Assembly (NCBI GenBank): GCA_938030095.1
Contig: CALHGK010000014.1
Span: forward strand, 1 to 64,000
DNA: 64,000 nucleotides
Source of the DNA: an uncultured Candidatus Saccharibacteria bacterium
Lineage (GTDB): Bacteria; Patescibacteriota; Saccharimonadia; Saccharimonadales; Saccharimonadaceae
Direction of reading: 5' to 3'
The translations under genes and the position numbers were made by a program. Positions 7,444 to 15,768 of this stretch are shown here, in pieces (the stretch's first letter is position 1; each line of letters starts with the position of its first letter). The notes below the pieces were generated by a model, which searched no databases, was not told the origin of the DNA, and saw only the letters and a list, made by a program, of their open reading frames with translations.

Positions 7444-8679
7444 ATGACCGAGCAGCAACATCATCATGGAGACCACATTGCGGTGGCTCAACAAGGAAGC
7501 GGTGGTTCTCCAGCCGCAATCTATCCGGGTAATGGAGGTGCTGTCTCCGTCCTGGTTGTCGCCGCACTATTTGTCTTGACTCAGTTGTATGCGGCTATTC
7601 CGTTACTTGGCCCAGTCGGAGCCTCGATGGGGGCTGATGCAACCTTCGCATTATCGACATGCTTTAGTGTGACCTATGCTGTAGGGTTTCTGGTGTGGGG
7701 ACCTATTTCGGACCGCTATGGACGCAAGAAGGTGATGACGGCGTCGATTGGCGTGCTTGCGGTGGCAACACTCCTGTGCTCAGCAGCTTCGTCACTGCCG
7801 ATGCTCGCTGGGGTGCGGGCGCTCCAAGGTGCAGCTGCGTCTGGATTTGCGCCGGTGGCATTAGCATATTTGACTGAGGCTGTTGCTCCTCAGCGTCGGG
7901 CACGAGCAATCGGGGCAATGTCAGCCGCATTCTTGGTAGCGGGAATTTTTGGGCAAGTGCTGGCATCAACAATCGCCCTACGCGCAAGTTGGTCGTGGTT
8001 CTTCGTTGCATGCGGCGTCGTTCTAGCGATTATCTTCACGATCATCCTTTTTTCTGTCGCAGAAGTTCCCAACCACAGTCCATCAATGACGTTGCTGCAA
8101 CAGTTCGGCAATCTCGTCGTGCTTCTGTTTCGGCCGGCGATCGTCTTGCTTGGCATCGCCCATATTACGCTGCTGTTATCGTTTGTGGCGTTATATACCG
8201 GCATTGGTCACCATCTCGAAGATCTTCATGTTGCCGCGTCAAACATCATTCTCATTCGTCTAGCGGCACTTCCGGCGATGTTCATTAGCCTCGGAGCAGG
8301 CGCTCTGGCCAAGCGCATCGGTGCAATTCGAGTTGCACAGGTGGGCTTTGGCTTAGCTGCAGTCGGCATGTTGGGAGAGACGTTCACAGCTCAGACGATT
8401 TTTGGCGTTGTCGTGTCCAGTATTGTTTACGTCTCGGGTGTTGCGCTGTCTATTCCCTCAATGATCATGCTGTACGGTGAGACTGCAGCGCCACACCGAG
8501 GAAGCGGTATGGCGATCAATGGTTTTGTTCTGTTCATCGGTGCAAGCATCGGCGCATTGGTTGGTAAGGCAATCGGAGGGTTTGGCACTCTGACGCTCAC
8601 ATTAGTTGCCCTGCTGGTCATCGCAGCAACTTCGCTTTTCACGCTTGGAGCCATTCTACGAAAGGGCTCGTCATCATGA
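7444..8679 (+). CDS. MFS transporter, drug/product exporter type
   Basis: A 411-residue polytopic protein with about 12 hydrophobic segments. The MFS signature between helices 2 and 3 is visible as GPISDRYGRKKVM near residue 95. A Pro/Gly-rich helix 5 segment near residue 150 fits the antiporter class of drug exporters. The N-terminus contains a His-rich stretch (QQHHHGDH). The ATG at 7444 is chosen because AAAGGAG lies 7 nt upstream and the operator lies just before that. It overlaps the following gene by 4 nt. Divergence from tetR with shared operators is the classic layout of an inducible exporter, so it probably exports the cluster product or gives self-protection. Confidence 0.9.
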   Translation: MTEQQHHHGDHIAVAQQGSGGSPAAIYPGNGGAVSVLVVAALFVLTQLYAAIPLLGPVGASMGADATFALSTCFSVTYAVGFLVWGPISDRYGRKKVMTASIGVLAVATLLCSAASSLPMLAGVRALQGAAASGFAPVALAYLTEAVAPQRRARAIGAMSAAFLVAGIFGQVLASTIALRASWSWFFVACGVVLAIIFTIILFSVAEVPNHSPSMTLLQQFGNLVVLLFRPAIVLLGIAHITLLLSFVALYTGIGHHLEDLHVAASNIILIRLAALPAMFISLGAGALAKRIGAIRVAQVGFGLAAVGMLGETFTAQTIFGVVVSSIVYVSGVALSIPSMIMLYGETAAPHRGSGMAINGFVLFIGASIGALVGKAIGGFGTLTLTLVALLVIAATSLFTLGAILRKGSSS

Positions 8680-9326
8680 AAACTATTCTTGTTCTTGGGG
8701 CTACGGGGCGGACTGGCCGGCTTGTCTGTAAGCATCGGCCAGATAACGCAACAGTGTATGCCGGATTGCGTCAGGCAAGTTATGTCGAAGGACAACGATC
8801 ATTGCCGGATGGTGCTGATGCCTCGAGGGTTGTCGATATCGACGACCACACAAGCTTGTCGACCGCGCTAGAGGGCGTTGACGTGGTGGTCAATGCGATT
8901 CGCCTCCGAGAGGATATTGCTGCATCGGCACTCGTCGAGCTCCATAAGTCTATTGTTGCCGCGCGCGATACAAGCCGAGAACTCTTTGTCGTCCATGTTG
9001 GTGGTGCAGGAGCTCTGCATATGGACGATGGGCGACGGTTCTGGGAAACGCCAGGCTTCCCAGCCGTCACCTTACCACGGGGAATCGGTCACGCGCATTT
9101 GCGTGATTATCTAGAACAGCATGAGCAGTCGTGCCAATGGGCATACCTTATCCCGCCACCTCGGTATGCACCAGATGGCCCGCACCAAGGACGATACAGC
9201 AGACTACCTGCAGGCGACCGCGAGCAGGCCTTCTTAACTGATGGCATTAGTTATGAAGATTTTGCCGCTGCGCTGGTTGATGCGGTGCGTGAGGAGTGGC
9301 ACGGGGTGTGGCTGATTGGAGGGTAG
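8676..9326 (+). CDS. NAD(P)-binding Rossmann protein (atypical SDR, NmrA/SDR_a5-like)
   Basis: Begins with VLGATGRTGR, the glycine-rich dinucleotide loop of atypical SDRs, at residues 6-15. A DIDDHTSL segment and GVDVVVNAI near residue 70 follow the usual fold order. No YxxxK catalytic pair is obvious, so it may bind a cofactor as a sensor or act on a quinone, flavin or sugar substrate. It overlaps the exporter stop by 4 nt (ATGA) and so belongs to the same transcript. It is 216 residues long, normal for this class. Its link to the biosynthetic pathway is inferred from position only. Confidence 0.75.
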   Translation: MKTILVLGATGRTGRLVCKHRPDNATVYAGLRQASYVEGQRSLPDGADASRVVDIDDHTSLSTALEGVDVVVNAIRLREDIAASALVELHKSIVAARDTSRELFVVHVGGAGALHMDDGRRFWETPGFPAVTLPRGIGHAHLRDYLEQHEQSCQWAYLIPPPRYAPDGPHQGRYSRLPAGDREQAFLTDGISYEDFAAALVDAVREEWHGVWLIGG

Positions 9327-9477
9327 AGAGGCGTCATCATTATTCCTGCTGATCGACAAGTGACCGCTGACGACAGCGGGGCGCAATCAATGTAACTTGG
9401 TGCGATAAGCCACCGAGTTGCATTGATTGTTTTATGTTGGCCAGATAATGCATCGATATTGATTTTTGTAGTTTGAC

Positions 9478-10044
9478 TCACTGTTTTCTTGATGTGATTA
9501 GCTTTTGGTGTTGAGGGCAAAACTTTCGATTGCTGGCACTTGTGTCGGACCCATTTATTCGAGAAAACTCCATTAACTTGAAGGCAACTTTGGTTCGCTC
9601 TTCACTGTCGCATTGAGCCATCCAATAGAAGATGAGCGTTATGAGGGCTGTTACACCTATGACTGTAGCTATTAAGCCTTGAATGATGGCGCTGGTAATA
9701 ACTGATTGATCTGGTTTTAAGAGTGCCGCAAGATATGCTCCAACAAAGGCCATCATAAGCGCGCCAATTGGCGTAACAAACTTAAAAGTGTCGGCGCGAC
9801 TGAGAAGGTTTGCTAAGTCTACACTAAGGTTTTGGCATACAGGGCAGTTTTGACTTTCTTTCCTGTCATAATTTTGCTGATACCACTGCTTGGATGCAAT
9901 GAGATCTTCTGATTCAAATATCCGGCTTCTGCATACGTTGGGATCGCGAAATTCAAAGGGGTCATCCAAACTTTTTTCGCTTGAAGTTTGCTTTGAAGGT
10001 GGTTCCTGCGTAACTGATTTAGTGGCGTTACTTTCTTCATGCAT
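9478..10044 (-). CDS. Unknown membrane protein with CPVC motif
   Basis: A 188-residue protein not recognised as a known family. The first 70 residues are polar. A CPVCQNL motif near residue 67 and a late CPQHQK segment offer a possible metal site. Two transmembrane helices lie in the middle (about residues 88-108 and 118-142), ending in a YWMAQCDSEE turn. The start at 10044 is chosen over an ATG 15 codons upstream because GGAGCC lies 5 nt before it. Composition is AT-richer than the genes on both sides, which sets it apart from the GC-rich module that begins at about 10.25 kb. Confidence 0.6.
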   Translation of the reverse strand: MHEESNATKSVTQEPPSKQTSSEKSLDDPFEFRDPNVCRSRIFESEDLIASKQWYQQNYDRKESQNCPVCQNLSVDLANLLSRADTFKFVTPIGALMMAFVGAYLAALLKPDQSVITSAIIQGLIATVIGVTALITLIFYWMAQCDSEERTKVAFKLMEFSRINGSDTSASNRKFCPQHQKLITSRKQ

Positions 10045-10135
10045 AGAGGCTCCTTGGGGCGTTTGGGAGTTTTGCTGGATCAGCATCATGAAGCCTATCG
10101 CTTTGCATGTTTCGGGGTAAACTCCCCAACATAAG

Positions 10136-10161
10136 CGATAACCTTATCGTGACATTATCGT
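10136..10161. repeat. CGATAA palindrome with an extra half-site
   Basis: CGATAA-CC-TTATCG (10136-10149) is a perfect palindrome, and a further TTATCG follows at 10156-10161. It lies in the short interval between the unknown membrane gene and the abrupt rise in GC content near 10.25 kb. It may be an operator for the leftward gene or part of the module boundary; the sequence alone does not decide. Confidence 0.4.
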
Positions 10162-10252
10162 TAACTTAACGTACTCGCTGGATGCTGTGAGTGGGCGTCC
10201 AGAGCAGATTGTTTTCACGCTGTTATATTAACTTATAGCACCCATCTATACC

Positions 10253-11080
10253 TCAGTTTCTGCCTCTATTTTTCACCCCCTCATGCAACCTCGGCACTAC
10301 CTCCCTGACGCTGCTGGTGTCGTCGCGCCAGACCAGGCTGACCTCGGCGGCGCGTTGGCGGAAGGTCTGGAGGCGCACTAGGTAGTGCGGGTCGACCACC
10401 CAGCCGGTGAGTTGCCAGACCGGCCAGACAGGCATGTCCCACAGCACCCGCACCGCCAGGCAGGGCAGGTACGGCCCGGGTGCCGTCTGGACGGGCAGGT
10501 CATCGAGGATGGCCCGAGCGCGGTACTGCGGCTGCCCATCAACGCCCGGCTCGCGGTGGCCAACGAAGGCCGGTAACTGCGCTGCCTCACCGTTGACGCT
10601 GACTACCGGCTCACGCACGGACTGCGCTTCCATGACGCAGTCCAGCACCACCGTGGCGCTGCCCGCCGACTGAAACAGCCAGATCAGGGCGAAAGGCCGC
10701 CGCTCCGCCTCATCACGCAGGGCAGCCGCCAGCATCGCAATGCCGCGATCACTGCGCCGTAGCGCCGTGCGCTCATTGCAATGAAACACCTCGGCATAGC
10801 GCGCCAGCCGCTGCTCGAGCGACACCTCCGGCTCTGTAATGCCGACGTCTCCTAGCCAGAAGAAGGCTCCCACGTCACTGAGCGGGTCTGTACCCAGCTC
10901 TTGGCGCAGCTGCTCTAGCCGCGCCACCGCCCGCTCCACCAGGCCCAGCCCGGCGGCATCGACCAGCCAGACCAGCGGTGCCACTCGCACCGCCCACGCC
11001 CCCTGGCCACGGCGCAGCACCCGCAGCTCGGCCACGAGCCGCTGACGCAGCGGATCATGCAGTCCACCGTCCTTGGCCAT
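10253..11080 (-). CDS. Unknown protein of the GC-rich mobile module
   Basis: A 275-residue soluble protein rich in Arg, Leu and Val that I do not recognise. The first half is mostly helical (DPLRQRLVAELRVLRR, then repeated amphipathic segments), with CNERTALRRSDRGIAMLAAAL near residue 105 that could form a helix-turn-helix-like pair. The second half is strand-rich with a WDMPVWPVWQLTGWVVDPHYL tract near residue 220. There is no signal peptide or membrane span. GC at third codon positions is very high, like the rest of the module and unlike the gene to its left. No ribosome binding site is evident at the ATG. Confidence 0.6.
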   Translation of the reverse strand: MAKDGGLHDPLRQRLVAELRVLRRGQGAWAVRVAPLVWLVDAAGLGLVERAVARLEQLRQELGTDPLSDVGAFFWLGDVGITEPEVSLEQRLARYAEVFHCNERTALRRSDRGIAMLAAALRDEAERRPFALIWLFQSAGSATVVLDCVMEAQSVREPVVSVNGEAAQLPAFVGHREPGVDGQPQYRARAILDDLPVQTAPGPYLPCLAVRVLWDMPVWPVWQLTGWVVDPHYLVRLQTFRQRAAEVSLVWRDDTSSVREVVPRLHEGVKNRGRN

Positions 11081-11279
11081 AGGGCCCAGGGTGCCGGTTT
11101 TCTGTCAGTGACACCACCACCTAGCCAGCGCCAGGCTGGAAGCACCAAGGCCACAGCACCGCATCCGCTGCGAGAAACGGCACCAGGACGCGGCAAACCA
11201 GACCTGACCGAACCGTGCTGACCGTGGCCGCACTCCGCTGGTGGCGCCCCCGTCGCCCCTTCACGAAAGGACACCCCTC

Positions 11280-11630
11280 ATGCCCACGACCGACCACTCC
11301 GACCACCTCACTGGTCCCCAGCCCGCTGCACCCGTCCTGCCGATCGCCGAGCTCTTCGCCGCCGATCTGCTCCCACCCCGGGCGCCGCAGTCGCGCAGCC
11401 TGGCCCGCACCGCCCAGCGCCGCCTGGACGAGCTGGCCGCCGACAGCCAATTGGCCCACGCCACCGACCAAGCCCGCGCCTTCCTGGCCGCTAGCGCCAT
11501 GGGCAACGTCGCCACGCTGTCCGCTCTGGCCGAGTCCTGCTACCAGACCGCCCCCGCCGGCGCGACCTACTACCACGCCATCCTGCGCGCCTACGGCATC
11601 AAGGCCGCCCGGGGTATCGCGCAGTTCTGA
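11280..11630 (+). CDS. Small unknown protein of the mobile module
   Basis: A 116-residue Ala/Thr/Pro-rich protein of unknown function. The N-terminal 45 residues are Pro-rich and likely flexible. The rest is helical (RRLDELAADSQLAHATDQ and following Ala-rich helices) and ends in an AYGIKAARGIAQF segment. AAAGGA lies 8 nt upstream of the ATG at 11280, a better site than the GTG/ATG choices further left. It is the first gene of a rightward series (11280-18666) of similar composition. It could be a small accessory factor of transfer or replication, but nothing in the sequence shows it. Confidence 0.6.
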   Translation: MPTTDHSDHLTGPQPAAPVLPIAELFAADLLPPRAPQSRSLARTAQRRLDELAADSQLAHATDQARAFLAASAMGNVATLSALAESCYQTAPAGATYYHAILRAYGIKAARGIAQF

Positions 11631-11704
11631 ACTGGTGGCGACATACCGAGACACCCCAGCACGACCGAGCAATCACGCACACCATCAGAAAGGACGTACC
11701 CACC

Positions 11705-11986
11705 ATGAGCTGGATCATCAACGGCCTGGCCTTCGTCGGCTGCCTGACGCTCATCGCCATCGCCCTGCTGGCCTGGGCAGTCTGGCACGACGACACCCCG
11801 CCCACCACAGCTACTCGCGCTCAGACCGACGCCTGGCAGCAGGCCATTGCCACCAAGCAGGCCCACGACCTGGCCGCCTTCCACAGCGCCGTGGCGATGA
11901 CGAGGCGGGCGCAGGAGGCGGCTGCGGAGCCAGAAGAGGTCGCCAACGGCAAGGACGAGCCGGGCGGCGCGAACAGCGCGTGCTGA
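11705..11986 (+). CDS. Small single-pass membrane protein
   Basis: A 93-residue protein with one N-terminal transmembrane helix (about residues 4-27) and then a charged helical tail rich in Ala, Gln and Glu, which could form a short coiled coil (about residues 38-75). GAAAGGA lies 9 nt upstream of the ATG. Topology suggests a short outside N-terminus or a signal anchor with the helix inside the cell. The gene is in line with the rightward module genes and may be an accessory part of a transfer apparatus; this is inference from context only. Confidence 0.6.
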   Translation: MSWIINGLAFVGCLTLIAIALLAWAVWHDDTPPTTATRAQTDAWQQAIATKQAHDLAAFHSAVAMTRRAQEAAAEPEEVANGKDEPGGANSAC

Positions 11987-12277
11987 CATAACCGCCCAGC
12001 TGATTCGCGCTCCTCATTGCCATGTGCGGGCCGATCTGGCCGTCTGTTGCAAAAACTACAGCACGTACTTTCGATGCCACTATTTGGCCTTCGTGTCCAT
12101 TTTGTTCTCTGTGGTGACACCACAGAACGGCGCAGCGCTGGCGGCGTGTCGCGTCGGTGGGAGTTGTGGCTGGCGAGGGGGTTCACAAATCGAGCAAATC
12201 GGTTCGTAATGGGGAGTGTGAGCGCGTTTTGTGCGCGCACGCAAATAAGCAGATAAGCAAGTAAAGGAGGGATCGTG
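11987..12277. other. Intergenic leader of the methyltransferase gene
   Basis: About 290 bases without a supported gene. Composition is less GC-rich than the flanking genes from about 12040 to 12270. Near the right end there are short direct repeats (ATAAGC twice at about 12245-12258) before the AAAGGAGG site of the next gene. No clear promoter hexamers or terminator are seen. Confidence 0.4.
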
Positions 12278-12994
12278 ATGAGCAATCTGACGAATCACGC
12301 GCTAGCGAGCCAGTCGCACGCCGCGCATAACCAGGCAGACGGGGCGCCGCAGCGCGGGACGTTCCGAGCGGTGCTGGCCGATCCGCCATGGTGCAGCCAG
12401 CAGACAGGGCGTCACGGGGCGGCGCAGCACTACCGCCTGATGCCGCTGCCGCGGCTGCGTGCCATGGGTGAGGCAGTGCGGGAGATAACGGCGCCGCGCT
12501 CGTTCTGCTTCGTCTGGGTGACTACGGCGACGGTGCCGCAGGGGATCGAGCTGCTGGAGGCCTGGGGCTTCCGCTACACCAGCTTCTACTTCTGGGCCAA
12601 GCCGCGCTTCTCCATGGGGCACACCTTCCGTAACGCCGGCGAGCTGTTGTTGCTGGGCGTACGGGGACAGGGTACCCGGGTGGCCTTTCGGGCCCAGCCC
12701 AACTGGGGCTTCCACCCGTTGCAGGAGCACTCGCACAAGCCGGAGGAGATCCACCAGATCGTCGAGCGACTGGTGGGCAACGGGCCCTTTGTGGAGCTGT
12801 TCGCCCGCCGGGCAGCACCATCACACCAGCACTGGGACATCTGGGGCGACGAGTGCGCCTCGACCATCTCGCTGGCCCGCTGGGGCTATCGCGTGCCGAG
12901 CGATCGGCAGTGGCCGCAGGCGGCGCTGGCTCCGGCTGACGATGAAGCAGCAACAGACGCTATGGATGCCGCTGGCGAGGAGGGCACGTCATGA
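12278..12994 (+). CDS. MT-A70-family N6-adenine methyltransferase
   Basis: The catalytic DPPW motif appears at about residues 36-39 (LADPPWCSQQ), with the MT-A70 pattern following: a FVWVTTATVPQG segment, WGFRYTSFYFWAK near residue 108, and the HSHKPEEIHQIVERL segment near 154 typical of the SAM and target-adenine binding region. Such enzymes methylate adenine in DNA or RNA. On mobile elements they usually mark DNA against host restriction or modulate replication. The ATG at 12278 is preferred over the GTG one codon earlier since AAAGGAGG sits 7 nt upstream. No restriction endonuclease gene is adjacent, so it appears to be an orphan enzyme. The C-terminal 30 residues are acidic and Ala-rich. 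Confidence 0.85.
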   Translation: MSNLTNHALASQSHAAHNQADGAPQRGTFRAVLADPPWCSQQTGRHGAAQHYRLMPLPRLRAMGEAVREITAPRSFCFVWVTTATVPQGIELLEAWGFRYTSFYFWAKPRFSMGHTFRNAGELLLLGVRGQGTRVAFRAQPNWGFHPLQEHSHKPEEIHQIVERLVGNGPFVELFARRAAPSHQHWDIWGDECASTISLARWGYRVPSDRQWPQAALAPADDEAATDAMDAAGEEGTS

Positions 12995-13015
12995 GAGCGA
13001 TGAGAGGACTGACTG

Positions 13016-13204
13016 ATGCGAGATGGAATCGGCACGGGATCGCTGGCGGCGCGCTTCTTCCGCAGCTGCGTGTACGTCTTTGGCGGCGTGGTGTTGCTGA
13101 TCTGGGCAATCGAGCTGCTCTGCCACTACTGGTGGGTACTGGCGCTGGCCGGTGTGGCGGCGCTGCTGGTCGCCGTGGGGCGCTGGTATCGCCAGCGCTG
13201 GTGA
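13016..13204 (+). CDS. Small two-helix membrane protein
   Basis: A 62-residue protein consisting almost entirely of two adjacent hydrophobic helices (about residues 14-32 and 37-56), with a basic C-terminal tail (GRWYRQRW). AGAGGA lies 7 nt upstream of the ATG. The gene lies 21 bp after the methyltransferase stop and 16 bp before the next gene, so it is probably co-transcribed with both. The function is unknown. Its position just upstream of a VirD4-like ATPase fits a membrane partner of that ATPase, which itself lacks obvious membrane anchors. Confidence 0.55.
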   Translation: MRDGIGTGSLAARFFRSCVYVFGGVVLLIWAIELLCHYWWVLALAGVAALLVAVGRWYRQRW

Positions 13205-13220
13205 TGGATCGGAGGCGGCT

Positions 13221-13445
13221 ATGACCTGCCGCAAGCGACGAGACCAGGGGCGGCCACACTACCGCGCCGTGCCGTCCTGGCGCAGCGAGCTGGATGCCGA
13301 TGCGCTGGCGCGGGTCTTGCTGCTGCTCATGCTGCAACGGCTGGAGCAGCAACGGGATGAGAAAACCACGCTACCGGATGACGATGAGGTTGATGACGCG
13401 GCTAATGACTCCGCAGCTAACCGGGCAGATGGAGGGGCGTCATGA
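13221..13445 (+). CDS. Small unknown protein upstream of the VirD4-like gene
   Basis: A 74-residue protein with a basic N-terminus (CRKRRDQGRPHYR), a central leucine-rich helix (ALARVLLLLMLQRLEQQ) and an acidic Asp/Asn-rich tail. The ATG at 13221 follows a GGAGG site by 5 nt. Its stop overlaps the start of the VirD4-like gene by 4 nt (ATGA), so the two are translationally coupled. No family is recognised. The charge pattern suggests a small adaptor, but this is a guess. Confidence 0.55.
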   Translation: MTCRKRRDQGRPHYRAVPSWRSELDADALARVLLLLMLQRLEQQRDEKTTLPDDDEVDDAANDSAANRADGGAS

Positions 13446-15574
13446 CCGGGCACTGGCAGTGGCAGGAGCTGGCCTGGGACAGCCCAATCAGCCCAGCACT
13501 GGCCACCACGGCATTGGAACGCCTGACGACGGCGACGGAGTTGGGGCCACTGGTACTGGAGCTGCGCGCCGACGCCAGTGGTGCGCACTGGGTGGTGGGC
13601 ACGCAAACCGGCCGGCCCGGCCTGGCGGCACTGCTGAGCAATCACCTGCCGGTTCGTTTGCACCGACCCGAGCAGCCGCGCCTGCCCATGACGCGGGCGG
13701 TGCGCGTGATGGTACGGGGGCAGCAGGTCAGTCACCTGCCCGAGCGCGTCACTGCGGCGGTGCGCGCCCTCTATGCTGCCCTTTCTAGCCTGACGGGTTC
13801 GCAGCAGGTAGTGCTGCAACTGCTGGTGGGACGCCGACTCAGTCCAGCCTCTTTGGCGGAGACGCCGCCACCCTCGCTCTGGCGGCAGTTGCTGGTCGGC
13901 TACGACGCGGCACAGTCGTCCGCCCGCGCCAGCAAACCTGCCGATGAGCAGCATGGTGCCGCCGTCTGCCTCCGGCTCGGCTATCGTGGGCCGAGTGCTG
14001 AGGCACACCAGCGCTTTGCTCAGCTGCTTGGGGCGCTGCGCCTGGTGGAAACTGCGCAGTCGTCCGTCCGGCTGGTGGCTGAGGCGGCAGACAAGATCGA
14101 TGAGGCCCGTCGCCCCTGGTGCTGGCCCCTGCGCCTGCGCTCTGGCCGGCTGGCCGCACTGACTGGTTGGCCGATCGGTGAGGCGCCACTGCCGCTGCTG
14201 GGCAACCTGCATCCGCGCCGTTTGCTGCCGTCGACACCACTGCTGGAGCGGCGTCGCGTGGTGGGTATGACCAGCGCGCCTGGCCAGGCGCAGCCAGTGG
14301 GGATCGCCATCGCCGATGCCGCCTACCACACGCACCTGCTGGGGCCGACTGGAGCTGGTAAGTCCACCGTCATGCTGGCCTTGGCTCTGGCCGACGCCGC
14401 GCAGGGCCGGGGTTTGCTCCTGATTGACCCCAAGGGTGACCTGGCGACGGACTTTCTCGCCCGCCTGCCTGAGCAGCGCCAGCGCGACGTGGTGGTGATC
14501 GACCCAAGCAACCCAGCACCGGTTGGCCTCAATCCGCTGACCGGGCCGCCTCAGTTGGCACCTGTCACGGCGGAGGCGATGCTGAGCACCTTTGAGGCGC
14601 TGTTTCGCGAGCACTGGGGCATTCGCACCGCTGATGTCCTATCTGCCGCGCTGCTGACCTTGGCCCGCCTACCGCAGGCGACGCTGCTGTGGCTGCCGCC
14701 CTTGCTGACGGATCCGGCTTTTCGCCGGTGGGTGCTGGCTCAGGTGCCGGACGATCCACTGGGCACCGGTGCCTTCTGGGCGGCCTACAACGCCAAGAAA
14801 CCGGAGGCGCAAGCGACGGAGATCGCGCCAGTGCTCAACAAACTGCGCCAGCTCATCCTGCGTCCCTATCTGCGCGCCGTGCTGGGGCAAGCGCAGCCGC
14901 GCTTCGACCTGGCAGAGCTCTTTACTCGGCGGCGCATCGTCGTCGTCAATCTCAACCGTGGTCTGCTTGGGGCGGGTGCGGCCCGGCTGCTGGGCACCTT
15001 GCTAGTGTCGCGGCTGTGGACGCTCCTCCTGGCCCGCCAAGCTCTGCCGCCAGAGCAGCGCCACATCGTCAGCATCTTCATCGACGAGGCACATGAGTTC
15101 ATCGGCGGCCTGCCGCATGACCTGTCCGACGCGCTGGCCCAGGCCCGCTCGCTGGGCGGAGCCTTCCACCTGGCGCATCAGTACCGCGCGCAGCTGTCGC
15201 CCGCAATGATGCAGGCGATCGAGAGCAATGCGCGCAACAAGCTGTACTTCGGCCTCTCAGGCACCGACGCCGCGGCGGCCGCCCGCCTGGCACCCGAGCT
15301 GGAGGCGGTCGACTTCCAGTTGCTGCCCGCCTTCCACGCCTACGCCCAGCTGATGCAGCGCGGCCAGCGCAGCGACTGGCTCTCGCTCACCACTCAGCCA
15401 GCGGCCGTACGGCGCCGTGACCCAGCCACCCTCTATGCCGCCAGCCACGCGCGCTACGGCGTACCGGCAGAGCAGACCGAGCAGGCGCTGCTCGCCCTCA
15501 CCTCATCGACGTCTACCAGCGCACCTACATTAGCGACGGATAACGACAGCCCAATCGGCCGGAGGCAGCGATGA
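13442..15574 (+). CDS. VirD4/TraG-like conjugative DNA-transfer ATPase
   Basis: A 710-residue P-loop ATPase. Walker A GPTGAGKST lies near residue 301 and a Walker B-type strand LLIDPKGDL near 327. A second conserved acidic motif, FIDEAHEF, lies near 545, followed by a DLSDALAQARSLGGAFHLAHQ arginine/glutamine segment, as in TraD/TraG and VirD4 coupling proteins and TraM-recognition domains. The first 300 residues have no transmembrane helices, unlike classical TraD, so the protein may be recruited by the small membrane proteins encoded nearby. It likely pumps DNA during conjugative transfer. Coupled ATGA overlaps exist with both neighbours. Confidence 0.82.
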   Translation: MTGHWQWQELAWDSPISPALATTALERLTTATELGPLVLELRADASGAHWVVGTQTGRPGLAALLSNHLPVRLHRPEQPRLPMTRAVRVMVRGQQVSHLPERVTAAVRALYAALSSLTGSQQVVLQLLVGRRLSPASLAETPPPSLWRQLLVGYDAAQSSARASKPADEQHGAAVCLRLGYRGPSAEAHQRFAQLLGALRLVETAQSSVRLVAEAADKIDEARRPWCWPLRLRSGRLAALTGWPIGEAPLPLLGNLHPRRLLPSTPLLERRRVVGMTSAPGQAQPVGIAIADAAYHTHLLGPTGAGKSTVMLALALADAAQGRGLLLIDPKGDLATDFLARLPEQRQRDVVVIDPSNPAPVGLNPLTGPPQLAPVTAEAMLSTFEALFREHWGIRTADVLSAALLTLARLPQATLLWLPPLLTDPAFRRWVLAQVPDDPLGTGAFWAAYNAKKPEAQATEIAPVLNKLRQLILRPYLRAVLGQAQPRFDLAELFTRRRIVVVNLNRGLLGAGAARLLGTLLVSRLWTLLLARQALPPEQRHIVSIFIDEAHEFIGGLPHDLSDALAQARSLGGAFHLAHQYRAQLSPAMMQAIESNARNKLYFGLSGTDAAAAARLAPELEAVDFQLLPAFHAYAQLMQRGQRSDWLSLTTQPAAVRRRDPATLYAASHARYGVPAEQTEQALLALTSSTSTSAPTLATDNDSPIGRRQR

Positions 15575-15768
15575 TGCCGCTGCTTCGCACCACCTTCGCA
15601 GGACGCCTGGCACGACGGTTCGGCAGACGGGTCGCTGGCCTGAGCCAAGCCGCCAATGCCCGCCATAGCGCGCAATACGGCCAAGCAGTGGCGGTGACTG
15701 ACCCCATGTTCTGGCGTCACCACTGGCCCGTGGGGGAGAAGGGCGAACCATGGAGGAGGACACCATGA
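15571..15768 (+). CDS. Small basic unknown protein
   Basis: A 65-residue Arg-rich protein (FAGRLARRFGRRVAG near the N-terminus) of unknown function. It overlaps the VirD4-like stop by 4 nt and the next gene's start by 4 nt, and GGAGG lies upstream of the ATG. Tight coupling on both sides is the main evidence that it is real. The basic helix could bind nucleic acid. It is too short for a family call. Confidence 0.45.
   Translation: MMPLLRTTFAGRLARRFGRRVAGLSQAANARHSAQYGQAVAVTDPMFWRHHWPVGEKGEPWRRTP

Noticed and set aside
10042..10260. Direct repeat of the tRNA-Pro 3' end as left attachment site
   Set aside because: No stretch matching the last 15-20 bases of the tRNA gene was found between 9.3 and 10.3 kb or near the left edge of the window.
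13259..14614. A 451-codon open frame on the minus strand
   Set aside because: It mirrors the VirD4-like gene in GC-rich DNA, where antisense frames stay open by chance; the residue use (Arg, Gln, His) is typical of a shadow.
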